The notes under the pieces were generated by a model. The model was not told where the DNA came from and searched no databases. It saw nothing but the letters and a program-made list of their open reading frames with translations. A program made the position numbers and the translations under genes. A stretch of 64,000 nt of DNA from Blastomyces gilchristii SLH14081. Lineage: Eukaryota > Ascomycota > Eurotiomycetes > Onygenales > Ajellomycetaceae. The stretch spans positions 5,518,405 through 5,582,404 of the forward strand of contig NW_003101681.1 in NCBI RefSeq assembly GCF_000003855.2, given 5' to 3'. This document shows positions 47,531 through 58,952 of this stretch, in pieces. Numbering within the stretch: the first letter of the stretch is position 1; the number at the start of each line of letters is the position of its first letter.

Positions 47531-49027
47531 CTTATTATTATTATTATTCTTCAATTATAGATGTATGCAGTCAGAGACTATGATATCTATCTGAGAACCT
47601 TTAGTTCTCAGGGTTTTTCCTATATCTATAGAGTCAACTATTATACACTTATCAATTTCAGATATGTAAAATCAGAAAATTCCAGCCCAGAATATAAAAA
47701 CCGTTTACAAATTACAGTATTTCAACACCTATTAATACTTTGAAACCATTTGAAAATATCATGACAAAGGAAAAGAGAACATAGTCTTAAAGATAGACAC
47801 ATTAAATAGATAGATAGAAAAGAACAGAAAGAAACAAGTACAGTAAAGAAAGACTATAACAAAATAAAATTATTAAAAGATAGTGTATAGCTGTTTTAAC
47901 AGACTATATCTAATCAATTTCCACCTCTTCATATTCAGATACTTCTGAGTTGAGTCATTTTCTTGTAGCTGCTTGAGTTTCTGATAGAAAGTCTATTAAG
48001 TATTTAAGTCATGTCTCAGTTGAGAATAAGAACCTTATATTTAATTGATTTAAATCATACTTCTTCTTTAATCTGACTCTGAGACTATTGTATAATGCAC
48101 AATACATTACAATATACTCAGAATTCTCATTTGTATTGCAGAATGAGCACTCTGTTGAATCAAATCTATCATCAAATCTTTGTATATAGAATTTGAAATA
48201 ATCATGTTCTAGTTTTAGCTGAATTATGAATGAGAATATTTTCTTTTTGCATTTAATTGAACAAGATTTTCACTTTGATTTTATCTTAAATCTTGAATAA
48301 TGTATGCTCTTCTTTTGTTTCTACCAGCTTTTATTTCACTTGTTTAAACAAGATTCTTTTATCTTTCTCTTTATGAAAGATCAGAACACTGTTTTTTGAA
48401 TAGATCTGCTTAATTCTGAACTCTTTTTTGCAGCTGAATCAGTCAATTCATTGTCATGAATATTCATATGAGCAGGAACTCAATGCAGATGAATTATCAG
48501 TTTAGATGTTCTTCTCTTTTGAATTTTCAAAACAGAGTTTAAAATCAGATCAAGATTCATTTGATCATTATGAATCTGACTATTTCTAAGTCTTTTTAAA
48601 GCAGCTTAACTATCAGAGAATATTCATATCTCTTTCAAACTATTTTCTCTTTTATGAGATTTTATTTCAATGAGTTTGAAAGCTTTCACTATTGTAAATA
48701 GTTCAGCATCAAATACTTCAGATTCACAGCCTAAATTCCAGAAATCTGAGATAAAATTGATATTATCTTCAGTATAAGCAATGTCTGCATCTAATCTATT
48801 CAAATTCTTATTTTTTAAGTCATCTGAGTAAATCAGAATAGAGTCTTTTATATTGATTGTAGAGATCTTCTTCAAATGCTGTTCATATTCTCTCTCTTTA
48901 GATAGTTCACTTATTTATAAGTCTATGAGAGATTTCAGCTTTTCTCTTCAGAGAGATATCTTCTCATGATCAATTTTCTCAACATTTAATAAAGAAAATT
49001 GATTCTTAATAAGTGAACATAGTCTAT
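47531..49027 (-). mobile_element. 5'-truncated Tad-like LINE (copy 1) with RNase H
   Basis: A 3' (TAA)n tail at 47,532-47,549, then a 3' UTR with an 8-bp stem-loop (47,591-47,611), then an RNase H remnant at 48,624-48,875: LIYSDD for the usual YSDGS, WNLG and EVFDAELF, the LINE RNase H wording. Nearly identical to 55,871-57,375; homology ends abruptly at 49,027, the 5' truncation typical of LINE insertion. Confidence 0.8.
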
Positions 49028-49049
49028 TTTTATATTTGTGAGAATCTTC

Positions 49050-52000
49050 TTGACTCTTACAGACATGCTGAAGAGTGAAAATATAAAGAAGTCATTTTAT
49101 AAATAAAGAATAAAAAGATTATTAAGAAGAGAGAGCTGTAAGAACTTTCTTATCTCAAAAGTTTATAGAGTCTTTATAAGATTGAAATAGATAATTATAA
49201 ACACAGTAATACTATTTCACTTTGATTTCTTACTTTTAATCAGATTAAAGATAGATATCTTCTTTTTTATAATTTCAGTAATAGTCTTATAACTACAGTT
49301 AAATAAGAACTGAGTTTTAGTGATCTTTTTCTTATAAAAGATGTAATCTGCAGCAATCAACTATAACATTTATAATCAGAAGCTTCTTATAATAGTGAAA
49401 TTCTTCTATTACTAATATCACTACTTTAAGAGTCTTATAACAGTGATTACTGTTAGAAATGATTATAATAGCTTATAATAGTTTACTTTAATTAAGATAC
49501 TCTTATAGTAATAGATTTACTGAGCTCAGAGACTAAGTAACTTCTGATTCAAGATAGACTATATTAAAAGAACTAAGAACTCAGTGAATAAACTCTCTCA
49601 CAGATCTGACTATATTAAGAAGATCAGAATAACAGATATAAAGAGAAGAGAGAGAATAGAAAAGCTTTACAGAATACTCAGACTGAGTGTTATAAAGAGA
49701 TTGACTGAAGAGTCTCTTAATTCTCTATAAGAGAAGAGAGAAGAGAGAGAGAAGAAGTCTGTATAACTACTTTCTATAATACTAAGAGTCAACACTCTGA
49801 CAATCTCTGTAAGAATTCTTGAAGAGAGTATCTATAATCTGAAGAGTTTATGAACTTTGAGAAGTACTGCAGAAGATCTGATATAAGAAGAAACAGAGTA
49901 TAAGTCTTTATAAGATCTTCTATTCAGATTATCACAACTGTAACTGAAGAATAAATATACTCAGTATATTTAGAAACTGCTTATAACAGAGACTAACTCT
50001 ACAGAAATAAAGAATTAAAGAGACTTAAATAATCTCTTATAAAGAGAGAATTGAATTTATATAGCTATAAATAAGTTTCTATATATAGAACTTATTAAAA
50101 GATATCATGAGTCTTCTCTAATAAGTTATTTTATAGATACTAGAACTTTTAAGTTATTTATAAGAAAATACTTCTGATCAAAGATATAAGAACTTATAAA
50201 GAAGATAGTGAATTCATATACTATTTATCAGAATTCATAGATAGTGCAGTTCAGATTATATAAAGAACTTACTTCTCTACTCATCTTATAAGAATCTTGA
50301 GAATAGTTAGAAATGAATACTCTTATAAGTCTCTCTGAAAGTAAGAATATATATAATATCTGCTTTAACAGTGTACTAATGATAGTAGATTGCTTTACTA
50401 AGATAACACACTTTATACTTACTTATAAGAACTTAAAGTTAAAGAATTTGACTTATATCTTTATCTATGATATAAGTCAGTTATATAAGTTATCTATGAA
50501 TATTATCTCAGATAAAGAATCAATCTTTATAAGAGAGTTCTGATCTGATCTGATAACTATACTGAAGATCTTATAAGATCTAAGTATGACTTTTTATTAA
50601 TAGATAGATAATCAGATAGAATATCTGATAAGTATATTAAAACAGTATCTACAGTACTTTATTAATTATAATCAGAATAACTGAGTGTATTGATTATTAC
50701 TCACAGAGTTTATATATAATAACTCAAAGTATATTAGTACAGATAAAATTCTCTTTCAGATACTCACTGAGACTTATATATAAATAATCTTGATAAATCT
50801 GTGAGAGTATACTATAGAGTGTAATAATATCTGTAAATAAGCTGAGAGAATTCAGAATATCTGAGAGAAAGTCTGTGAATTCTTGAGAAAGACTCAAGAG
50901 TATCAGAAGAGATACTATAACTTTAAGTATATTATAAAGAGTTTTAAGAAAGATAATAAAGTCTGATTAAGTCTGAAAAATATTATTATATAGAGATCTA
51001 GTAAGAAGTTGAATCTCTTATAGATAGAGTCTTATAAGATTATAAAGAAAATTAACTTATAGTTCTATAGATTAAAATTGTTATCTAAATTATAGATATA
51101 TAATATTTTTCATATCTCTTTACTCTGTAAATATAAGAAATTCTTAAAAGAGAACTTTATAACTCATCACTTTATTTATAAAGTACTAGAGAGTGAAAGA
51201 GAATATTAAATTAAAGAAATTATTAACTCAGAGAAGTAAGATTATAAACTCTAATTTAAGATTCAGTAGTAAAAGTATTCTGATAAGATAAATAAGTTCA
51301 CTTAAGAATTATCTAAGTAGATAAGACATCTGTAAAAGCTGAGATATAACTTTTATATTATAAATTCTGATAAGTTAGAATGATATAATCTTTGCTAAGA
51401 ATCTGATTATTATAAAGAGATTAACACTGTTATTTATAAACTCTAGTCTATAAAGATAATAAGTTTCTACTGAGATGAACAGTCTGTAATGTATATAAAG
51501 AGAAGAAGAAATTATATTATTATTAAAGCTAAAAATAAAGAAAAATAAAAACAGAGCTATAAATATAATTTAGAGATTAATAAAGAATAAATAAAGAAAA
51601 TTTATACTTATATTCTTTATCTGTGATACTTAATTCTTCTGTAACTATTAATACTTCTCTTTAAAAAAGTAGAGAGTATTATATCTGTGATACAGATAAT
51701 TATTACATTTAATATCAAGACTGCTGAAAATGCACAGACTTTAAGAGAGTTGAATATTAGAGTATATATAGTTATAACAGAGTCTTGAGAGCTGATTATC
51801 TGTATATATTATTAGATAATTCTTATAAAGCTGTGTCTGCTTCTTCAGTTATACTAAAGTATTCAGTCTGAAAATTATTGAGATATGAAGAGAGAGTTTA
51901 TTTATTCAGATTAACTTCTGTTACAAATTCATAATATTTACATTGTCTTAATTATCTGAATTTTATAGATACTTAGAGACTCATCTCTCATTAATATTAA

Positions 52001-52475
52001 AATTACAGAAATGTACTGTAATGTAAGAACTATTAATAGAGAATCTAAACATATTTGTATATATCTGATTAGAGATTATATAAATAGAGAGAAGATGATC
52101 ATAGATCTGCAGAACTGCAGAGAGTACTAACAGTACTGAGAGCTTTATAGAAACTATTAGCTAGAATCTGCAAAAATCACTTACAGAGAGACTTATAGCA
52201 AAGAGTAGAATTACACTGCTGAGAGTCAGAGACTGATCTGAGAGAGATACAGAGTTAACTGCTGATCTGAAGATCAGATATAATAACAGATCTGAAGAGA
52301 GTGAAGATACTATTATAAGTGATAATATCTCTGCTTTATCAGCTGATAAAAAGTAACTAGAGAAGTTATGAAAATACTTATAAGAAGCTCAGCAGTAGTC
52401 AGACATTATTTATAAAGATATTAAAATTGAAAAAATTTTTATTCTTAAGAAGTTCTTGAATTAATATATAAATAT
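49050..52475 (+). mobile_element. Ty3/gypsy chromovirus-like pol remnant
   Basis: Degraded pol on the plus strand. Around 50,090-50,300 is the zinc-binding/integrase linker (LIKRYHESSLISYF). At 50,313-50,543 is the integrase core in one open frame: SVLMIVDCFTKITHFI and LSMNIISDKESIFI, matching the D(x)..D core of gypsy integrases. Near 51,050-51,115 is YKIIKKI then IYNIFHISLLCKYK, followed near 51,190-51,300 by a chromodomain-like IKEIINSE...KYSDKINKFT. Followed by a non-coding 3' region and the LTR at 52,476. No intact RT lies upstream on this strand. Confidence 0.78.
50313..50543 (+). pseudogene. Integrase core fragment of the gypsy element
   Basis: A 76-codon stop-free frame with MIVDCFTKITHFI and IISDKESIF; the catalytic Asp of both motifs is present. 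Flanks carry stops, so it is a surviving fragment, not a gene. Confidence 0.75.
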
Positions 52476-53035
52476 TGTTAGAAACACTCTCTCTCTGTCA
52501 TCTAAGTGAAAACACTTTATAAATGAATAAGAATACTCACAGTTTGTGAGAATAAGAGCTTTTACAGAAAAAGAGAAAAGAAGATGAGATTCTGCAGACA
52601 GATCTGAGATATTTATACTACTTTAGAGAGGTTTTTTTGTACTATGAGTGATTTCACAGAACAGTCAGATTACTCTAGTAAATAAAGAGTGATTGTGAAT
52701 CACAGGCCTGAATCTTTCTATATGACTACAAAGAGTGATTGCAGACTGCGGACATCTTGATTCTACAATTTTACAGAGTTGGTGAAAGAATGGAAAATTC
52801 CAATTCTTTACCCCTATTTCTATCTCTCGCGTAATCAATAGAGTTAGCGGCCCTTGGCTACACACAACTATATAGACTGGATTTCGCGAATACTATTCAC
52901 AACTCAGCTTGAATACTATTATACATTTGACCTCTACATTTATCTTCCTATCATGAATACTTCTAGTAGCTATCAGTACATATCATGTCAAGCTGCAAAC
53001 ACCTGAATAATCACCTGCAAGCACTTATTCTTACA
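52476..53035 (+). repeat. LTR (copy C), least mutated
   Basis: 560 bp, TGTTAGAAACAC at the left, TTATTCTTACA at the right (TG...CA). The right half keeps CpG (CTCGCG, GCGGCCC, TTTCGCG), so RIP here was light or absent, unlike copies A and B. It ends the plus-strand gypsy element; a minus-strand RT begins directly after it. Confidence 0.7.
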
Positions 53036-53998
53036 ATAAATCACTGATAGAAGTTAGCAAATTCAATGAAGCTTTGTACATCTTTCACAGTATATGAAGC
53101 TTCTCATTCAAGAATAGCAGAGATCTTCTCAGAATTCATTTGAATTCTCTTATCAGCTTCTATGATAAAACCTAGATATTTTATACTCTTGACTTTGAAA
53201 TCACATTTATTAATATCTATTGATAGTTCTGCTTCTTATAATCATTGTAATACTCTTCACATGTATTCTTGATATTCTTTTCTGAACTCATCAGTGAAGA
53301 TGAGAATATTATTGAGATATATAGATACAAATTTATCAAGACAATCTCAGAGGACTCAGTTAATATACTTGTGAAATATACTGAAAGTGTTAGTCAGTTC
53401 AAAGAGTGTGACTACTTATTCAAAAAGATTATAACATGTTTGAAATGCTGTAAGTTATTCATCTTCTTCAGTGATACAGATCTTATAAAATGCAGTAATA
53501 ATATCTAGCTTTGTAAATCATTGAGCTTGTTCAATACAAGTTAGAGTTTCATTGATAAGAGATAAAGAATAGCAGTTCTTCTTGATTAATCTGTTCAATT
53601 CTTAATAGTTCACACAGAATCAGAGTTCTTCATCTGATTTCTTTGCAAAGAGAATGAAGACTGCAGCAGAAGAGTTGCTAATATATATGAATTCTTTATT
53701 TAACAGATCATTGAGTGTCTTCTGAAGAAGAAGAAGTTCATCTTAAGATATATTATAAAGAAGATCTTACAGTAATTTGAGATTCTTATCATTTTTCTTT
53801 TCTAACTTGATACTGTAATTCACTTCTGAGTCTTGTAAAGAGAGTAGGTTTGTAATATTATCTTATTGAAAGACATCTAGATATTTATGATATTATTAAG
53901 AGAGTTTTGTATGAGAATCTGTTATTATAATATGAGATAACTTTTCTAGAGCTTTTTTATTTTTGATCAGACTGATGAAGTAGATTGTCACATGATCT
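53036..53998 (-). pseudogene. Ty3/gypsy reverse transcriptase remnant on the minus strand
   Basis: Minus-strand reading gives the RT blocks in order from 53,700 to 53,040: NRLIKKNCYSLSLINETL, FTKLDIITAFYKICI, the catalytic region YLNNILIF (53,296-53,319), INKCDFKVKSIKYLGFII and VQSFIEFANFYQ. The expected YxDD is YLNN, as G-to-A change on the coding strand would produce. Numerous stops. Its 3' end is cut at the LTR boundary 53,035. Confidence 0.8.
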
Positions 53999-54002
53999 CA
54001 CT

Positions 54003-54346
54003 ACTATTATTATTATTATTCTTCCATTATACTCATATGTAAGCAGAGCTTATGATGAGTCCTTGTGTGATGTTAAATACAGGCCAAGTGTTGGTTATAC
54101 AGGAGGAAATACAGGTGTTGAGACCACGCCAAGATAACAAGAACATAGGAAATACAAAGAAGTGACAATTAAATACATATGATAATAACTTCCCAGCCCA
54201 GGAACATAGAGCAATTTTATTGAAGTGATTTGTACACCTCTGTATTTATTAGGAACCTGAGGTGCTTGAGTTCCGGATTTAATGTATCCCCTGCGGGTTT
54301 CAAACCCACGCGCCTTGGTTTCCCACGCCAAGGTGCTACTGGGGCA
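54003..54346 (-). mobile_element. tRNA-derived SINE candidate with LINE-like tail, unmutated
   Basis: Read on the minus strand: a tRNA-like head with A-box-like TAGCACCTTGG (54,338-54,328) and B-box-like GGGTTTGAAACCC (54,307-54,295) 31 bp apart, a body of about 230 bp, and a tail TATAATGGAAGAATAATAA running into (TAA)n. The LINE copies end TATAATTGAAGAATAATAA then (TAA)n. GC content and CpG are like unmutated DNA although RIP-degraded sequence lies on both sides. The head does not fold into a full tRNA (acceptor stem mostly unpaired). A 78-codon frame spanning it is incidental. No clear target duplication seen. Confidence 0.62.
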
Positions 54347-54354
54347 AGAAAAGA

Positions 54355-55870
54355 TTAAATCATTGCATAGTGATATAGACTGCTATCTATCATAACTTTT
54401 ATATTATACATATTATTCATCACAGTAGATATAATAATCATGTTCATTATTATTTTCTCTTCAAATTATTATTATCTGACTCTTTCAAGCTTCTGCTTAT
54501 GAATTTGAACAGAAGTTAATCTTTTCTCTGTTTCACTGAGATATTCTCATAGTTATCTTCTGAATCTTTCTCTAATGTAATGTGGTTGACATGAATAGAT
54601 GCTGATTCATTCTTTAAGTGAGAAGATATATAGACTGATTAGCAGTTGAAAGTGATATGTTCTGATCAGTTACAGTTAATGCACATTTCATGTTAATGTT
54701 AATCAGTGACTTCTTCAGAAGTAATCTCAGAGACTTGAAAACTTGTTCAGATGATGAAGACTCTTGTTTGTATATAGACATTTAAGTTCACTCAATTCAT
54801 GACATCAGCATTGTTATTCTTTGACACAGATGTATGAGTGACTGAGATGTAACATCTTCTATCACTATTCTGTATACTCTTAAACTTGATCAGACAGTCA
54901 TTTAATATTCAGAGTTATATACAGAAGTCTTCATAAGTCAGGTCTTTATCTACACTTATAAGAGTCTGTAAGAGTTTAAAAGTTAGTGTCTTCTTGAGTA
55001 TACTAATCTTTATTTAGTTTTATCAAGATTGATTATCTACTTTTAGAATCTTAATGTTGAAGTCAGAGATAAATGTTGTGAGAGAAGTGTTTCACTATCA
55101 GACACTCTGTTCTCAATCTAATACTTTCTGTTGCATAGCAGTGTCTCAGAACAGAATATCAAGATATTTGATAATATTATCAAATAATCACAATGCTGAT
55201 TCACATGCTTTCATTCATGAATAAAACTTCTATCTTGTATAATTCTTCAATTATTCATTGATATATCAATCTTGACTGATTAATGAACTGATGACATCTC
55301 TATCTACACTTAATTTCATGAGCATTTTCAACCTTTATAATGAATAGAGAGTGAGATTACAAGCATTGAAATATATAAGAGTATCTAAGCATTTCTTTAA
55401 TATTCACATTATATTCATGTTTGATTCTGTCAGTGTTGAAATTGTCTGTGTAGAAATTTCTTGATAAGACAATTGTTAAATTTCTTCATATTAATATTAT
55501 TAAGTTACATGCATATCAGCTATCTGTTGTTATTGTAATTTCAACATTACTCAGAGTTATTGTGATACTGTGTCTATGCTTGCATTCAAGAGTTCTCTTA
55601 TATTATCAGTAGACATAGCTATATTATTCATCAGATGTAAGATATCTGTGAAATCAGAAGAAATGTAATTATATGAATATCTCATACATCTAAGATATCA
55701 GAACTCTTAGATCTTTCACTGATATTCTCTTTGTAAGATCTTGTTCTCTTTATGAGATCTTGTTGCAGAGTCAGAGTGACTGATTAGCAAGCTTCTATCT
55801 AGAAACTTGATATCTGCTTAACTGATTGTTCATTTCTCTATTTCTTATGTATTGTTACATATTCAGATAT
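54355..55870 (-). mobile_element. Degraded sequence, probably 5' part of the minus-strand gypsy element
   Basis: Lies where protease/gag of the minus-strand gypsy element should be, on the far side of the SINE. I cannot identify a domain in it; AT-rich with many stops. Assignment rests on position only. Confidence 0.3.
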
Positions 55871-56971
55871 CTTATTATTATTATTATTATTATTATTCTT
55901 CAATTATAGATGTATGCAGTCATAGACTATGACATCTATCTGAGAATAAAAAATTCTCAGGGTTTTTCTAATATCTATAGAGTTAACTATTATACATTGA
56001 CCAATTGAAGATATGCAAAATCAGAAAATTCCAGCTCAGAATATAAAAACTCTTTACAAATTACAGTATTTTAACACCTTCTGATACTTTGAAATCATTT
56101 GAAAATATCATGACAAAGAAAAAGAGAATCAAGTCTTTAAGATAGACACATTAAATAAGCAGACAGAAAAGAATAGAAAAGAAAAAGAAAAGTAAAGAGA
56201 CACTATGATAAAACAAATCATTAAAAGATAGTGTATAGCTGTTTTAACAGACTATATCTGATCAATTTCCTCCTCTTCATATTCAGATATTTCTGAATTT
56301 AGTCATTTTCTTGTAGCTGCTTGAGTTTCTGATAGAAAGTCTATTCAGTATTTGATTCCTGTCTCAGTTGAGAATAAGAATCTCATATTTAATTGATTTA
56401 TATCATACTTCTCTTTCAATCTGACTCTGAGACTATTGTATAATGCACAGTGTATTACAATATACTTAGAATTTTCATTTGCATTACAGAATGAGCATTC
56501 TAATGAATTAAATCTATCATCAAATCTTTGTATATAAGATTTGAAATAATCCTATCCTAGTTTCAGCTGAATAATAGATGAGAATATTTTCTTTTTACAT
56601 TTACTTAAACAAGATTTTCACTTGAGTTTTATCTCAAATCTTGAATAATGTATGCTCTTCTTTTGTTTCTACCAGCTTTTATTTCACTTGTTTAAACAAG
56701 ATTCTTTTATCTTTCTCTTTATGAAAGATCAGAACACTGTTTTTTGAATAGATCTGCTTAATTCTGAACTCTTTTTTACAGCTGAATCAGTCAATTCATT
56801 GTCATGAATATTCATATGAGCAGGAACTCAATGCAGATGAATTATCAGTTTAGATGTTCTTCTCTTTTGAATTTTCAAAACAGAGTTTAAAATCAGATCA
56901 AGATTCATTTGATCATTATAAATCTGACTATTTCTAAGTCTTTTTAAAGCAGCTTAACTATCAGAGAATAT

Positions 56972-57223
56972 TCATATCTCTTTCAAACTATTTTCTCTTT
57001 TATGAGATTTTATTTCAATGAGTTTGAAAGCTTTCACTATTGTAAATAGTTCAGCATCAAATACTTCAGATTCACAGCCTAAATTCCAGAAATCTGAGAT
57101 AAAATTGATATTATCTTCAGTATAAGCAATGTCTGCATCTAATCTATTCAAATTCTTATTTTTTAAGTCATCTGAGTAAATCAGAATAGAGTCTTGTATA
57201 TTGATTGTAGAGATCTTCTTCAA
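56972..57223 (-). pseudogene. LINE RNase H fragment, copy 2
   Basis: An 83-codon frame differing from the copy at 48,624-48,875 by one residue (IQDS for IKDS). Contains LIYSDD, WNLG and EVFDAELF. Confidence 0.75.
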
Positions 57224-57433
57224 ATGCTGTTCATATTCTCTCTCTTTAGATAGTTCACTTATTTATAAGTCTATGAGAGATTTCAGCTTTTCTCTTCAGA
57301 GAGATATCTTCTCATGATCAATTTTCTCAACATTTAATAAAGAAAATTGATTCTTAATAAGTGAACATAGTCTATACAGTTGAGAGAGCATTTTCTTTAA
57401 AGCATTATTCTCATTTCAATTAAGAAATCTATT

Positions 57434-58952
57434 TTAATTCAGTTCATTTTCTGAGTTAACTGATGAAAATGAAGAAGAGACTCTTTCTCTGATTATATGA
57501 TTTAAGCTCATCTTTATAACTCTCAGAGCATAGTTCATACAGGCCTTTTCAAATTGAATAGCAGAAGATGAAATTGAGGCTTCAATTTCCATTACTTTAA
57601 TAGAAGATGATTTGAATGCTCTCAGAATTCTTCTCAAAGCTCTGTTTTATAGACTTTGAAACAGTTCAGTGAAGTTATCTTGATTATTTCATCAAACTTG
57701 AACTTCATAATCAGCTACTGAGATAATACAGGCTATGTATAACTGTCTCATAGCCTGAAAAGATAGACCTCTCTCAGTATTTGATAGTCTGATTATACTA
57801 TTCAGTAGTCTCTCTGTCTTGATGATTCTTTGTTAAATATGATATTTAAAATTCAACTTGGAGTTTAACCATACTTCTAGTCATTTGATATTCAAACTGG
57901 GTTTAATCTCTTTATTCAGAAGAGTTAGACTTAGTTCTTTCTCATTAAATCTTAGAAAAAAGTAAATTAACTCAGTTTTATTCATATTAAATTGAATTAG
58001 ATTGATATCTGCTCTAACAAAGATTTTCTTTACTGCTTTCTCAATCACTTCTAAATTCTCTTTGATTGTCTTTGAACTGTAGAGAAGACTAATATCATCT
58101 ATATAACTTAAATCTCACTATTTTCATCTCTCTATTCTTGAATAAATATGCAGTGTATATTGCAAATAAAACAGATAAGATTGAAGATTCTTGTAATACT
58201 TCTATTTTTATCTCAGTTTTATCTTGTTTTCTTCCATCAAAGAATAGTTGTATAATTCTTTTAGACATGAAATAATCAACTCATTTTATTAGAGAAAGTA
58301 ACAGTTTTAACATCTTCAAAGTTTGAATCATCTTAGACTTTGAAACATAATCAAATGCATCTTTTATGTTAATAAAAACTGCAGTTGAGATCAGGTCTTC
58401 ATGCTTTGCTACTTGAATATCATGAAGAACTGAGAGAACAGTGTCAATTACAGAATATTATTTTCTATCTCTCATTTATTCATTAAATAGAAGAGAATCA
58501 CTAATAGAGCTTATAAAAGATAATCTAATAGCTATTATCTTTTCTAGAACTTTTTTTAAACAGTTCAACAGAGATATTACTCTATATGACTTAGAAATTA
58601 AAGCTTTTCTATTAGACTTTGTAAGGATTACTTCAGTAGCTTCTCTTCAGCATTCAGAATGATAATCATTTCTTAAGAGATTGAAAAAGAGCTCAAAATA
58701 TTCATTCTTCAAGTAGAAATATGTATTTTGAATAATTAAATGATTAATTGAATCAGGCCCTGCAGCAGTTTTAATTGAACTTGAGAATATTACTGACTCT
58801 AGTTTATCACCTGTAAGCTCAGACCATTCCCAGTTATTTTTATCAGTATATTCATGAAATGACATATTCTTCTCTTTCAAATGTGATGAGTTTTGAAAGA
58901 GAATTCTTATAAAAGCTTGATATTTTTTCTCAAAAGAGTTTGCTGTATACAA
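57434..58952 (-). pseudogene. LINE reverse transcriptase remnant
   Basis: Start of the RT palm near AAGPDSINHLII (58,770), catalytic SYIDDISLLYSS around 58,093-58,107, thumb/linker ALRRILRAF and MEIEASI. The catalytic Asp pair has escaped mutation but surrounding stops make the frame dead. Confidence 0.75.

Noticed and set aside
44510..53035. CRISPR array or phage-like structure
   Set aside because: Repeats are LTR/LINE copies of hundreds of bases, not short regular repeats; genome is eukaryotic.
54095..54331. 78-codon frame across the SINE candidate
   Set aside because: Coincides with an element defined by Pol III-like boxes and a repeat tail; no protein family.
54270..54346. A functional tRNA gene
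   Set aside because: T-arm and a stem exist, but the acceptor stem pairs at only about four positions and the anticodon loop is irregular; tRNA-derived rather than tRNA.
45099..55895. ATT/TAA microsatellites as independent repeats
   Set aside because: At 45,099, 47,532, 54,003 and 55,871 each is the 3' tail of a LINE or SINE copy.
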